The notes below the pieces were generated by a model. The model was not told the origin of the DNA and did no database searches. It saw only the letters and a program-made list of their open reading frames with translations. The position numbers and the translations under genes are program-made. A DNA stretch of 64,000 nt from assembly GCF_020215705.1 (NCBI RefSeq), contig NZ_JAIWNB010000035.1, positions 34,898 to 98,897 on the forward strand. Direction: 5' to 3'. The DNA comes from Nonomuraea aurantiaca. GTDB taxonomy: Bacteria > Actinomycetota > Actinomycetes > Streptosporangiales > Streptosporangiaceae. Below are positions 17,337 through 27,808 of this stretch, piece by piece. Each line of letters begins with the position of its first letter. Positions within the stretch are counted from its first letter, which is position 1.

Positions 17337-18386
17337 ATGTCAGGACCACCCGTCAACACTTCAACTATTACCGAGCTCAGGGAGGTAGACGCGGTACCTC
17401 GGCCACGACCGACCATCCGCAACGTCGCGGAGCGAGCCGGCGTCTCGAAGTCGCTGGTCTCACTCGTACTACGCGGATCCCCGCACGTGAGTGAGCACCG
17501 GCGGCAAGCCGTACTGCAGGCGGCCCGCGAGCTCGGCTACCGGCCCAACGCCGTCGCGCGGAGCCTCGTCGAGGGCCGCACTCACCTCGTCGGCGCGCTC
17601 GTCGCCGACCTGCACAACCCGTTCTACGCCGAGTTCCTCGACGGACTGCAGGAGAGCCTGCACGGCGACGGACTGCGCATGCTGATCGGCAACAGCCAAT
17701 GGGACCCCGCCTTCGAGGACGAGGCCGTGGAGGCCTTCCTGGAGCTCAGGGTCGACGGGCTGGTGTTACTCGGCATCGCGCCGACCAGCGAGACGCTGAT
17801 CGAGGCGACCTCCTACACGCCGACGGTCGTCGTAGGGGAACGTGACATCGAGCTCGAAGGCGTCGACATCGTGGTCGACGACGACCAGCTCGGCGCCCGT
17901 CTGGCCATCGACCACCTGGTCGATCACGGCCACAAACGGATCGCGCACATCGAGGGTCCGCGCTCCTCACGCTGCGAGGGCTATCTCGTGGCGATGCGCA
18001 GGCACTCGCTGGCGCCCTACATCATGGTCGAGGCCGCGGAGTCGACCGAGGAGGACGGCCGGCAGGCCGCCCTCGCCCTGCTCAGCCGCGAACCCAGGCC
18101 CACGGCGATCTTCGCCGCCAACGACGTGGTCGCGCTCGGCGTCCTCTCGGCCGCGGCGGAACTGGGCCTGAAGGTACCGGACGACCTGTCGGTGGTCGGT
18201 TACGACAACACCCACCTGGCCGCCTCGCACCACATCTCCCTCACCTCCGTCGACCAGCCGCGCCGCACCATGGGCCGGTCCGCGGCGGCACTGCTCAGCG
18301 ACCGGATCGGAGACCCCGCGAAAGTAGCCCGCCTGCGACAGGTGACACCCGAACTCATCGTCCGGCGGAGCACGGGTCCCGTTTAG
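17337..18386 (+). CDS. LacI-family regulator
   Basis: 349 residues. N-terminal HTH and hinge: TIRNVAERAGVSKSLVSLVLRG then LGYRPNAVARSLVEGRT. The periplasmic-binding-like domain follows, with VGALVADLHNPFYAEFL and FAANDVVALGVL. ATG at 17337 is chosen for the GGGGGAG ahead of it. Codon 144 is TTA (17766-17768), so translation may depend on the developmental tRNA-Leu(UAA). The sugar effector is unknown; the amidase and hexosaminidase genes downstream are possible but unproven targets. Confidence 0.88.
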   Translation: MSGPPVNTSTITELREVDAVPRPRPTIRNVAERAGVSKSLVSLVLRGSPHVSEHRRQAVLQAARELGYRPNAVARSLVEGRTHLVGALVADLHNPFYAEFLDGLQESLHGDGLRMLIGNSQWDPAFEDEAVEAFLELRVDGLVLLGIAPTSETLIEATSYTPTVVVGERDIELEGVDIVVDDDQLGARLAIDHLVDHGHKRIAHIEGPRSSRCEGYLVAMRRHSLAPYIMVEAAESTEEDGRQAALALLSREPRPTAIFAANDVVALGVLSAAAELGLKVPDDLSVVGYDNTHLAASHHISLTSVDQPRRTMGRSAAALLSDRIGDPAKVARLRQVTPELIVRRSTGPV

Positions 18387-18482
18387 AGAGAGCCAAAGCT
18401 GGGTCAACCCGTGCGGTGGCGGCGCCGCACGGCGGTTTACTCGTCAGGGTCATGCGACACGATCTGATCCGGGGGGACAACC

Positions 18483-18737
18483 ATGCGTGATCCGGAACTG
18501 GTGTCCTGCGCCCAGCGCGCGGCGACCGAGCTCGAACGTGCCTGGGCGCAGTGGCGCGCGGGCCGGGACAGGGGCAGGGGTATCGACGTCGGCGCAGAAT
18601 CCGTGGCCAGCTACGTCGCCCACTCCCTCGACCACCCGTGGGGCCGTCCCCGCGTCGTCCTCGGCCTCGACGCCGAGGACGCCCGGGAGCTCGCCGCGCT
18701 GCTGGAGCGGCAGGAGGTGGGCGAACACGTCTGGTGA
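18483..18737 (+). CDS. Small conserved actinobacterial protein
   Basis: 84 residues with a strong ribosome site (GGGGGG, 18472-18477). Sequence pattern: MRDPELVSCAQRAATELERAW, SVASYVAHSLDHPWGRPRVV, then an acidic helix DAEDARELAALLERQE. Predicted mixed alpha protein without membrane segment. Homologues are known only as hypothetical proteins; function unknown. Confidence 0.7.
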   Translation: MRDPELVSCAQRAATELERAWAQWRAGRDRGRGIDVGAESVASYVAHSLDHPWGRPRVVLGLDAEDARELAALLERQEVGEHVW

Positions 18738-18813
18738 GGAGCCGCTCTCCGCACAGGAGCCGCTCTTCACATAAGCGTCTGGTGAGGGCCCCGCTTGACG
18801 TAAGTTGGAACGC

Positions 18814-19665
18814 ATGCGTGCTCTACCAGCGTCACTCCTCGCCGCCTGCGGCCTGATCGCCACCGCGTGCGGCGGCACCGACAGCGGTGGCGCCGCAGCA
18901 GGTCAGGCCGCCCGAGCAGCCGCGACGACCCCAGCCGCGGCCCCGGCGTCGGCGCCGACCCAGGCGAAGTCTCAGGCCCATGCCAAGCCTCAGGCGGTGG
19001 CCGGCCCGCTGGAGGGCAAGACCATCGTCATCGACCCTGGGCACAACGGCGGCAACTACCGCAATCCCACGGCCATCAACCGCAAGGTCAACGTGCTGAC
19101 CAAGTGGAAGCCGTGTGACACGACGGGCACCGAGACGGCGAGCCACTACACCGAGGCCGCCTTCAGCTGGGACGTCGCCAACCGCATGGTCAAGATCTTG
19201 AAGGCCCGCGGCGCCAAGGTGAAGCTGACCAGGACCGACAACAACAGTGTCGGGCCGTGCATCACCCAGCGGGCCGCCATCGGCAACAAGGCCAAGGCCG
19301 ACGCCGCGATCTCCGTGCACGGCGACGGCGCCCCGGCCGCCGACCACGGCTTCCACGTCATCATGCCGAAGAAGATCAACGGCCCGGTCGACCCCGTCGT
19401 GGCCGACTCGAGCAGGCTGGGCGTGGCCGTGCGCGACGCGTTCAAGAAGGGCACCGGTTTGCCCTACTCCACCTACATCGGCAGCAAGGCCCTCGACTAC
19501 CGCAACGACCTCGGCGGCCTCAACCTGTCGACCGTGCCGAAGATCTTCATCGAGTGCGGCAACATGCGCAACGCGGGCGAGGCGGCCAAGTTCCAGGATC
19601 CCGCGTTCAGGCAGCGGATCGCGGTGGCGCTCGCCGACGGATTGCAGCACTATCTCAAAGCATGA
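18814..19665 (+). CDS. N-acetylmuramoyl-L-alanine amidase (Amidase_3), lipoprotein
   Basis: 283 residues. A lipoprotein-type signal (MRALPASLLAACGLIATAC) is followed by a Thr/Ala/Pro linker and an AmiC-type zinc amidase domain from about residue 68: VIDPGHNGG (first Zn ligand His), the SHYTEAAFSWD Glu, SVHGDG (second His) and the catalytic Glu in IFIECGNM. It cleaves the lactyl-peptide amide in peptidoglycan. The stop codon overlaps the ATG of the GH20 gene, so the two are translationally coupled cell-wall enzymes. Confidence 0.9.
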   Translation: MRALPASLLAACGLIATACGGTDSGGAAAGQAARAAATTPAAAPASAPTQAKSQAHAKPQAVAGPLEGKTIVIDPGHNGGNYRNPTAINRKVNVLTKWKPCDTTGTETASHYTEAAFSWDVANRMVKILKARGAKVKLTRTDNNSVGPCITQRAAIGNKAKADAAISVHGDGAPAADHGFHVIMPKKINGPVDPVVADSSRLGVAVRDAFKKGTGLPYSTYIGSKALDYRNDLGGLNLSTVPKIFIECGNMRNAGEAAKFQDPAFRQRIAVALADGLQHYLKA

Positions 19666-21266
19666 TTCCTCGCCCCAATCTGCTGAGCGATCTCTCCGCC
19701 TCCTACGAGCTGGCCTCGGGCGCGGCCGTCTCGGGGCCCGCTGACCTGGTCGACGCCGTACGCCTGGCGCTCCCGGTGCTCGACCTGCGGCCGGGCGACG
19801 CGGGAGCCGTCGACCTGCGGCACGACCCCGCCCTCGGGCCGGAGGCGTACCGGCTGGTCGTGGGGTCGCGCGGAGTGGAGATCACGGCGGGTGACCGGGC
19901 GGGCGCCTTCTACGCGGGACAGTCGCTGCACCAGTTGCTGCCGCACGCGTCCTACCGTTCCGCGTTCTCGGCCGAGGCGGCGTGGATCGTTCCCGGGGTA
20001 CGCGTCGAGGACGCTCCCCGCTTCTCGTGGCGTGGGCTGCACCTCGACGTGGCCAGGCACTTCTTCCCCAAGCGGGAGGTGCTGCGCCTGGTCGACCTGA
20101 TGGCGATGCACAAGCTCAACCGCCTCCACCTGCACCTGGTCGACGACCAGGGCTGGCGGGTGGAGAGCAGGGCCTACCCGAGGCTGCACGAGGTGTCGTC
20201 GCACCGCTCGCGCACCGCGGTCAACCACTACCGCGAGCCCAACGCCTACGACGAGATCCCGCACGGCGGCCACTACTCGCTCGACGACCTGGCGGAGATC
20301 GCCGCCTACGCGCGGGCCCGCGCCGTCACCGTCGTGCCGGAGATCGACGTGCCGGGGCACGCCCAGGCGATCCTGGCCGCCTATCCGGAGTTCGGCTCCT
20401 CCGATGAGGACTACCAGGTGCTGGAGCGGTGGGGCATCACGCCGGCCATCCTGTCTCCCATGCCGCCCACAGTGGAGTTCCTGACCACGATCTTCGACGA
20501 GTTGATCGGCGCCATCGGCGAGACCCCCTACGTGCACATCGGCGGCGACGAGGTGGTCCTCGACCACTGGACCGCCTCCGCAGAGATCACCGCCTACCGC
20601 GACTCGCTGGGCCTGTCCTCCATGGGCGAGTTGCAGGCGTGGTTCCTGCGCCGGCTGGCCGACGTGCTCGCAGAGCGCGGCGCGCGGGCGGTCGTGTGGG
20701 ACGAGGCGTTCGTCAGCGGCGAGCTGCGGCACGACACGCTGGTGATGCCGTGGCGCGGGATGAGCGTCGGCCGCCGGGCCGCCGCGGCGGGCCACGAAGT
20801 GATCGCGACACCGGTGTTCCCGCTGTACTTCGACTACGCAGAGTCGGCGTCGGCCGACGAGCCCGTGGCGATCGGCGACGCGATCACGGTCGCCGACGTC
20901 GCGGCCTTCTCCCCCGCCCCGGACGACTGGTCCGAGGAGGAGCGGTCGCGGGTCGTCGGGGCGCAGGCCCAGCTCTGGAGCGAGCGCATCCCTGACCCCC
21001 GCACGCTCGACTACCGGGCGTGGCCGCGGGCGTGCGCCCTGGCGGAGGTGGCGTGGTCCGGCTCGGCGGGGACCGACTTCCCGGCCCGCCTGAGCGAACA
21101 TCTCGGCCGGCTCGACGCGATCGGGGTGGAGTACCGGCCGCTGGACGGTCCCAAGCCGTGGCAGCGGCGCAGGCCTCACCGGCCGGCCGCCGTACGCGTG
21201 GCCGACGTCATGACGCGGCTGGACTCGATGACCCACGACGCGGAGTCGACCAGGCCCAGCGTGTGA
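19662..21266 (+). CDS. Beta-N-acetylhexosaminidase, GH20
   Basis: 534 residues. GH20 beta-domain (about 20-120) then the TIM barrel beginning PRFSWRGLHLDVARHFF, with HLHLVDDQGWR and the catalytic pair D296-E297 in YVHIGGDEVV. No signal peptide is seen, so it probably acts in the cytoplasm on GlcNAc-containing muropeptides or chitin fragments, consistent with coupling to the amidase gene (4-bp overlap). Length is normal for the family. Confidence 0.93.
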   Translation: MIPRPNLLSDLSASYELASGAAVSGPADLVDAVRLALPVLDLRPGDAGAVDLRHDPALGPEAYRLVVGSRGVEITAGDRAGAFYAGQSLHQLLPHASYRSAFSAEAAWIVPGVRVEDAPRFSWRGLHLDVARHFFPKREVLRLVDLMAMHKLNRLHLHLVDDQGWRVESRAYPRLHEVSSHRSRTAVNHYREPNAYDEIPHGGHYSLDDLAEIAAYARARAVTVVPEIDVPGHAQAILAAYPEFGSSDEDYQVLERWGITPAILSPMPPTVEFLTTIFDELIGAIGETPYVHIGGDEVVLDHWTASAEITAYRDSLGLSSMGELQAWFLRRLADVLAERGARAVVWDEAFVSGELRHDTLVMPWRGMSVGRRAAAAGHEVIATPVFPLYFDYAESASADEPVAIGDAITVADVAAFSPAPDDWSEEERSRVVGAQAQLWSERIPDPRTLDYRAWPRACALAEVAWSGSAGTDFPARLSEHLGRLDAIGVEYRPLDGPKPWQRRRPHRPAAVRVADVMTRLDSMTHDAESTRPSV

Positions 21267-21276
21267 GCGGTGGCCC

Positions 21277-22056
21277 TCACATCTCCAGGACCATGGTCAT
21301 GAAGGCCAGCAGGTCGGCCCGGCGACGGAACGGATTGCGGTAGAGCGCGGGGCCGCCCTGCCTGATCCGCAGCGCCTCGCGCACGATCCGGTGCCAGCGC
21401 TCGTGGAAGGCCTCCAGCGCGTATTCGCCGGCGGCCGACTTCGACGTCACCTCGCCCACCGCGAGCGTCTGGCGCAGGCGGGCGATCCCGAGCACTCCCC
21501 ACGCGGTCTGGTAGTCGCTCAGCGCGGCCACGCCCGGCCAGGAGATCCGCCGGGCACTGCGCTGAACCCACCTGGTCCAGTACGTCGCCAGGTTCTCCCG
21601 GGTCGTCCGGGCGAGCGTGTCCCAGTCGGTGTGGATGCCGAGCTGAGCCGCCGCCGGTCCCCGGACCGCCACTCCGCTCTGGGCGAGTACGTGCCAGGTG
21701 ACCAGGTGCCGCTCGAACCGTCCCGACTCGGTCAGCCGCCATTCGCGCACCGACGGGCCGTCGGGTGCCTGGGCCGGGTCCTTGCGCAGGTCGTCCCAGG
21801 TCACGTAGAGCCCGTCGAAGTGCGGCTTGGCCCCGGTGGGCTTCAGCTCGGCGTGGATCGTACGAAGGGCCGCGGGATCGGGCGACCGGCTGGTCACGGC
21901 GACGAAGTCGATGTCGCTCAGCTGCGGCCGGTAGTCGCCCAGCGCGATCGATCCCTGCAGGTACAGCCCCTCGACCAGACCGGGCGCGTGGCGATCGGCC
22001 AGCGCGAGGTAGTCCCGGCACAGACGCGAGGGGATGTCAGGCAGATCATCGAGCAT
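21277..22056 (-). CDS. Aminoglycoside-adenylyltransferase-like nucleotidyltransferase
   Basis: 259 residues. The nucleotidyltransferase signature is intact: YLQGSIALGDYRPQLSDIDFV (GS-x-LGD and D-x-D metal ligands), followed by a helical C-terminal DUF4111-like domain with TESGRFERHLVTWHVL. This is the ANT(3'')-type architecture; it could adenylylate an aminoglycoside or a nucleotide-like substrate. A resistance role is inference from fold only. Convergent with the GH20 gene. Confidence 0.78.
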   Translation of the reverse strand: MLDDLPDIPSRLCRDYLALADRHAPGLVEGLYLQGSIALGDYRPQLSDIDFVAVTSRSPDPAALRTIHAELKPTGAKPHFDGLYVTWDDLRKDPAQAPDGPSVREWRLTESGRFERHLVTWHVLAQSGVAVRGPAAAQLGIHTDWDTLARTTRENLATYWTRWVQRSARRISWPGVAALSDYQTAWGVLGIARLRQTLAVGEVTSKSAAGEYALEAFHERWHRIVREALRIRQGGPALYRNPFRRRADLLAFMTMVLEM

Positions 22057-22074
22057 CCGGGAACCCTAGCAACG

Positions 22075-22104
22075 CCGGGAAACGCATGCTGTCGCGTTTC
22101 CGGG
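22075..22104 (-). terminator. Hairpin downstream of pyrD
   Basis: CCGGGAAACGC (22075-22085) and GCGTTTCCGGG (22094-22104) form a perfect 11-bp stem with an 8-nt loop, 54 bp beyond the pyrD stop on the minus strand. No T-run follows, as is common in high-GC genomes. Confidence 0.6.
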
Positions 22105-22157
22105 ATCGCAGTTTTCAGGCCACGCGCTTCACACCGTACGTTTTCACCTCGCGCGTC

Positions 22158-23210
22158 TCAGGCCGTGCGGCCGATGGCTTCGGAGATCGAGGTGAGGCCG
22201 TGGCGGCGGACGCGGCGGGCCAGCTGCCGGTGGATGCGCGCGGCCCAGAACGGCCCGCCGTAGATCCACCCGGTGTAGCCCTGGACCAGGGTGGCCCCGG
22301 CGAGCAGGCGTTCCCACACGTCGTCGACGTCCTCCACGCCGCCCACGGAGACCAGAGTGAGCCGGTCGCCGACGCGGGCCCGCAGCCGGCGCAGCACCTG
22401 CAGGGAGCGGGCCTTGAGCGGGCGTCCCGACAGCCCGCCGGTCTCGCCGCCGTGCCGGATCGTGGTGTTGGTCGCGATGATCCCGTCGAGTCCCAGCTCC
22501 AGCGCCAGGTCGGCGACGGCGTCGACGTCCTCGTCCGCGAGGTCGGGCGCGATCTTCACCAGCAACGGGGTACGGCGCGGGGTGCCGTCCGCGACCAGCT
22601 TGACCGAGGCGAGCAGCGGGCGCAGCAGCGACACGGCCTGGAGGTCGCGCAGCCCAGGCGTGTTGGGCGAGCTCACGTTGACCACGAGGTAGTCGGCCAG
22701 CGATGCCAGCTCCTTGGCGCTGGCCACGTAGTCGGCGACGGCCTCGGACTCGGGCACCACCTTGGTCTTGCCGATGTTGACCCCGACCACGACCGGGATT
22801 CCCCGGGTGCGGCGCAGGCGGCGCGCGGCGGCGGCCGCCCCGGCGTTGTTGAACCCCATCCGGTTGATGACGGCCCGTCCCGGCACCAGCCTGAACAGCC
22901 GGGGCCGGGGGTTGCCCGGCTGGGCGTGCGCGGTGATGGTGCCGACCTCGACATGGCCGAAGCCCAGGGCGGCGACGCCCTCGGCGCATGCGGCGTCCTT
23001 GTCGAACCCGGCGGCCAGGCCGAGCGGTCCGGGGAAGTGCACGCCGAACGCGCTGACGCGCAGAACCGGGTCGTGCGGCGCGAGCGCTCGATGGAGCAGC
23101 CGCTTGAGCAGGGGTAGCGCCGAGAGCAGCGCGAGGGCCCTGACAGTCAGATGGTGCACGGCCTCGGCGTCGAAACGCCGCAAGACCTGCGTGAACACGA
23201 GGCGATACAT
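22158..23210 (-). CDS. pyrD: Dihydroorotate dehydrogenase (quinone), class 2
   Basis: 350 residues. Oxidises dihydroorotate to orotate with membrane quinone, the fourth step of pyrimidine synthesis. The N-terminal amphipathic helices (YRLVFTQVLRRFDAEAVHHL) mark class 2. FMN and substrate segments: GLAAGFDKDA, GHVEVGTITAHAQPGNPRPR, INRMGFNN, VNVSSPNTPGLR (catalytic Ser), LLVKIAPDL and IATNTT, ending with GYTGWIYGGP. Divergent from the tautomerase gene. Confidence 0.96.
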   Translation of the reverse strand: MYRLVFTQVLRRFDAEAVHHLTVRALALLSALPLLKRLLHRALAPHDPVLRVSAFGVHFPGPLGLAAGFDKDAACAEGVAALGFGHVEVGTITAHAQPGNPRPRLFRLVPGRAVINRMGFNNAGAAAAARRLRRTRGIPVVVGVNIGKTKVVPESEAVADYVASAKELASLADYLVVNVSSPNTPGLRDLQAVSLLRPLLASVKLVADGTPRRTPLLVKIAPDLADEDVDAVADLALELGLDGIIATNTTIRHGGETGGLSGRPLKARSLQVLRRLRARVGDRLTLVSVGGVEDVDDVWERLLAGATLVQGYTGWIYGGPFWAARIHRQLARRVRRHGLTSISEAIGRTA

Positions 23211-23268
23211 CAGGGGTCAGGCTATCAATCGCCGGACCTCGCGGCGGAGACGCCCTATATTGACCGAC

Positions 23269-23643
23269 ATGGCGCAGCTCAAGATCTACGGTCGGCGGGA
23301 CGTGTGGGCCGGGCGGCAGCGAGAGCTCTCGGACCTGCTGCACTCCTGCCTGGTGAGCGCGTGGGGGTTGCCGGAGGACAAGCGGTTCCACCGGTTCCTG
23401 CTGCTCGACGCCGAGGACTTCGTGTGCCCGCAGCGCGGCCCGAACTACCTGATCATCGAGGTGGTCTGCTTCACCGGCCGCAGCGACGACGCCAAGCGGG
23501 CGCTGATCCGGACGATCTATGACAGATCTCAGCTCGCCGCCGAGGACGTGGAGATCACGATCATCGAGATGCCCAAGGTCAACTGGGGCATTCGCGGGGT
23601 TCCGGCGGACGAGCTGGCGCTGCCGTACAACGTGGAGGTCTAG
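23269..23643 (+). CDS. Tautomerase-superfamily protein without N-terminal proline
   Basis: 124 residues. The beta-alpha-beta repeat of the 4-oxalocrotonate tautomerase/MIF fold is visible: MAQLKIYGRRDVW, LSDLLHSCLVSAWGLPEDKRFHRF, then YLIIEVVCFTGRSDDAKRALI and VEITIIEMPKVNWGIRG. Classical members use Pro-2 as catalytic base after Met removal; here residue 2 is Ala. It may therefore lack tautomerase activity or use another residue. Function unknown. Confidence 0.75.
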   Translation: MAQLKIYGRRDVWAGRQRELSDLLHSCLVSAWGLPEDKRFHRFLLLDAEDFVCPQRGPNYLIIEVVCFTGRSDDAKRALIRTIYDRSQLAAEDVEITIIEMPKVNWGIRGVPADELALPYNVEV

Positions 23644-23726
23644 GTTCGGGCGAGCGCACTCGGCCGAGTCCTTGACCCAGGGGCGAGGTTCAGGGGTGGA
23701 GTTGGGCGGACGGTATGGTCCGACTC

Positions 23727-25106
<1,380 letters not shown>

Positions 25107-25156
25107 CGGAACGGCGCTTACTCGCGGCTAACACCCGACCCGCCACGCTCGACCAC

Positions 25157-25801
25157 ATGCGAGTGCTTGTCGTGGAGGACGAGGAAGAGCTGGCCGACGC
25201 CGTCGCGCGCGGCCTGCGGCTGCACGCGATCGCCGTCGACGTGGCCTACGACGGGCAGGAGGCGCTGAACCTGGCCTCGTACGTCGATTACGACGTCGTC
25301 GTCCTCGATCGCGACCTGCCCGAGGTACACGGCGACGACGTCTGCGGCGAGCTGGCGAGCGCCAGCCGGATCCTCATGCTGACCGCCGCGGGGCAGGTCC
25401 GCGACCGGGTCGACGGGCTGTCCCTGGGGGCCGACGACTACCTGGTCAAGCCGTTCGCGTTCGCCGAGCTGGTGGCCAGGATCCGGACGCTGGCCCGCCG
25501 GTCGTCCCGGGCCGCGCCCGTGCCGCTGGAACGGGCCGGGATCCGGCTCGATCCCGGCCGCCGTACGGTGACCAGGGACGAGCGGGCGGTCGCGCTGAAC
25601 CGCAAGGAGTTCGACGTCCTGGAGCAGCTGCTGCTGGCCGGAGGTGACCTCGTCACCTCCGCCGAGCTGCGCCGGCGCGTCTGGGACGAGCACGCCGGCC
25701 CGGGCACCGGCGTGCTGCGCGTCACGATCACGTCGCTGCGCAGGAAACTGGGCGCGCCGCTCGCCGTCCAGAACGTCCCCGGCAAGGGCTACCGGCTGTG
25801 A
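25157..25801 (+). CDS. OmpR-type response regulator
   Basis: 214 residues. Receiver domain with acidic pocket VVEDEEE, phospho-acceptor Asp in VVLDRDLPEVHGD, Thr in MLTAAG and Lys in YLVKPF; C-terminal winged helix ending LRVTITSLRRKLGAPLAVQNVPGKGYRL. Its stop overlaps the GTG of the histidine kinase, so both are made together. The signal is unknown; the pair resembles actinomycete CseBC/CutRS-like systems. Confidence 0.9.
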   Translation: MRVLVVEDEEELADAVARGLRLHAIAVDVAYDGQEALNLASYVDYDVVVLDRDLPEVHGDDVCGELASASRILMLTAAGQVRDRVDGLSLGADDYLVKPFAFAELVARIRTLARRSSRAAPVPLERAGIRLDPGRRTVTRDERAVALNRKEFDVLEQLLLAGGDLVTSAELRRRVWDEHAGPGTGVLRVTITSLRRKLGAPLAVQNVPGKGYRL

Positions 25802-27006
25802 CGCGGCCCCGGCCGTGGGACCGGCTCGGGCTGCGGATGCGGCTGGCCCTGTTGTACGGCGGGCTGTTCTTCGTCGCCGGATCGATGCTGCTCTGGGTCA
25901 CCTACCTGCTGACCGCCCAGGCGATGAACACGCAGTTCGTCACCAAGTTCGGCGGCCGTCTGATCACCGGTACGGAGGACCTGCCGCCCGACGCCGACTC
26001 GCCCGTCAAGCAGGTGCGGGTCGATGTGGAGCAGGGCGCGGCCACCGTGCTGAGCGACATGCTGCGGTCCTCGGTCGTGATCATGATCGTGATCGGGGTC
26101 ATCGCGTTCGTGCTCGGCTATCTGGTGGCGGATCGGGCGTTGCGGCCGTTGGATCGGGTGACGGAGACGGCGCGGCGGTTGTCGGAGAGTACGTTGCATG
26201 AGCGGATCGGGTTGCGGGGTCCGCAGGATGAGGTCAAGCGGTTGGCCGACACGTTCGACGCGATGCTGGATCGGTTGCATCGGGTGTTCGAGGCGCAGCG
26301 GCGGTTCATCGGTAATGCTTCGCATGAGTTGCGGACGCCGTTGGCGATCAACCGGACGATTTTGGAGGTGTCGTTGGAGGAGCCGGCGGCGTCGCCGGAT
26401 TTGAAGGCGCTGGCTCGTGCGCTTTTGGGGACCAACGCCCGTTATGAGCGGTTGATCGAGGGGTTGCTGCTGCTGGCCCAGTCGGAGCAGGAGCTGACCG
26501 AGCGCAAGCCCGTGGAGCTGCCGCGGATCGTGCGGACCGTGCTGGAGCAGATCGAGCTCGCCTCCACGAAGCGGCACGTCACCGTGCACCAGGACGTGCG
26601 GCAGGCCGTGGCCGCGGGCGACCCGCTGTTCCTGGAGCGCTGCGTGTTCAACCTGCTGGAGAACGCGATCAAGTACAACGTCCGCGACGGCGACGTGTGG
26701 TTGCGTCTGCGGCAGGAGGGTGACGAGGCGGTGGTCGTGGTGGAGAACACCGGCCCGCAGGTGTCACCGTACGAGGTGGACGACCTGTTCGAGCCGTTTC
26801 GCCGGCTGCAGGGCGACCGGGTGCGGTCGGCGCGCGGGGCGGGGCTGGGACTGTCGATCGTCCGGGCCATCGTCGCGGCGCACGGCGGCACGGTGACGGC
26901 CGTGGGCAGGCCGGACGGCGGCCTGGCGGTGACCGTACGGCTGGCGGGCGCGGCTCACGTGACCGCCGACCGCGCACGAGGGCGGTCACTGGAGACCGCA
27001 CCCTGA
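25798..27006 (+). CDS. Two-component sensor histidine kinase
   Basis: 402 residues. Two transmembrane helices (about 18-40 and 92-112) enclose a short external loop of ~50 residues, then HAMP (about 113-165), the phospho-acceptor H-box FIGNASHELRTPLAINRT, N-box NLLENAIKYN and G-boxes GAGLGLSIVRAIV. Codons between about 26,115 and 26,460 (HAMP to H-box) are unusually rich in TTG, CGG and GAT compared with the flanks, a local codon-use break in an otherwise normal gene. Confidence 0.9.
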   Translation: MTRPRPWDRLGLRMRLALLYGGLFFVAGSMLLWVTYLLTAQAMNTQFVTKFGGRLITGTEDLPPDADSPVKQVRVDVEQGAATVLSDMLRSSVVIMIVIGVIAFVLGYLVADRALRPLDRVTETARRLSESTLHERIGLRGPQDEVKRLADTFDAMLDRLHRVFEAQRRFIGNASHELRTPLAINRTILEVSLEEPAASPDLKALARALLGTNARYERLIEGLLLLAQSEQELTERKPVELPRIVRTVLEQIELASTKRHVTVHQDVRQAVAAGDPLFLERCVFNLLENAIKYNVRDGDVWLRLRQEGDEAVVVVENTGPQVSPYEVDDLFEPFRRLQGDRVRSARGAGLGLSIVRAIVAAHGGTVTAVGRPDGGLAVTVRLAGAAHVTADRARGRSLETAP

Positions 27007-27010
27007 ATGG

Positions 27011-27652
27011 TCAAAGAGCCTGGCGCGCTTCCTCCACCCAGCGCAGGACGCCCTGGGCGCCGGTGGTCTCGGCGATCTCGCCCGCCTCGTCGAGCACCTT
27101 CAGCGCCTGGTCGCGGTGGCCTTCCGCGGCGGTGATGTAGGCCAGGCCGATCAGGTTCGCGGCGACGCCGGGCAGGAAACCGAGCTCGCGGCGCAGGCGT
27201 ACCGACTCCTCCAGTCGTCGGCGCGCCGGGGCCAGGCGGCCGGCGACGTGCTCGGCGATGCCCAGGTGCCGCAGCGCGTACGACATGGTCAGCTTGTCGC
27301 CTGCCTGGGCCGCGAGCTCGTGGGAGCGTTCGAGCATGGGGACCGCGGCGTCGTTGTCCCGCCGGACGACCTGGTGGAAGACGCCGATCCAGAACAGCGC
27401 CTCGCCCTCGCCGCGCACGTCGCCGAGGGTCCGGTAAAGCCGCGCGGCGCGCTCGAACAGCTCCTGTTCGCTCGGGTCCTCCTCGCCCTTGTCCAGGAAT
27501 CGCCCGTGAACGAGCCGGCCGCGGGCCAGGGCGAGATCCGCCTCGACCGCGTCCAGGTCCCGGTCGGCCGTCTCCAGCGCCGTGGCATCGCCGTCGAAGA
27601 CGGCCCGCTCGTACAGCACCCTGGCCCGTTCGATCCGTTCGTCCACACTCAT
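27011..27652 (-). CDS. TPR-repeat protein of unknown role
   Basis: 213 residues from the ATG preceded by GGGCGGGGG. Several tetratricopeptide-like helical pairs are visible, e.g. LFERAARLYRTLGDVRGEGEALFWIGVFHQ, MSYALRHLGIAEHVAGRLAPARRRLEESVRL and AYITAAEGHRDQALKVLDEAGEI. Cytoplasmic; TPRs usually hold protein partners. It is divergent from the ECF sigma gene, whose activity it might affect, but nothing shows this directly. Confidence 0.75.
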   Translation of the reverse strand: MSVDERIERARVLYERAVFDGDATALETADRDLDAVEADLALARGRLVHGRFLDKGEEDPSEQELFERAARLYRTLGDVRGEGEALFWIGVFHQVVRRDNDAAVPMLERSHELAAQAGDKLTMSYALRHLGIAEHVAGRLAPARRRLEESVRLRRELGFLPGVAANLIGLAYITAAEGHRDQALKVLDEAGEIAETTGAQGVLRWVEEARQAL

Positions 27653-27808
27653 CCCCCGCCCTCGGCTGCCTCGCGGTCGAGGGTATAGGTGGCCGCGCCG
27701 GCTGGGCGGCAGGTCGTCCGGAAATTTCGTGATTGGCGTAACAACGAAGATGCTCAGACCACTTCCTGGTGTCAGAAGAACCATGTCCGGGATTAAGGGG
27801 CTGAGGCG

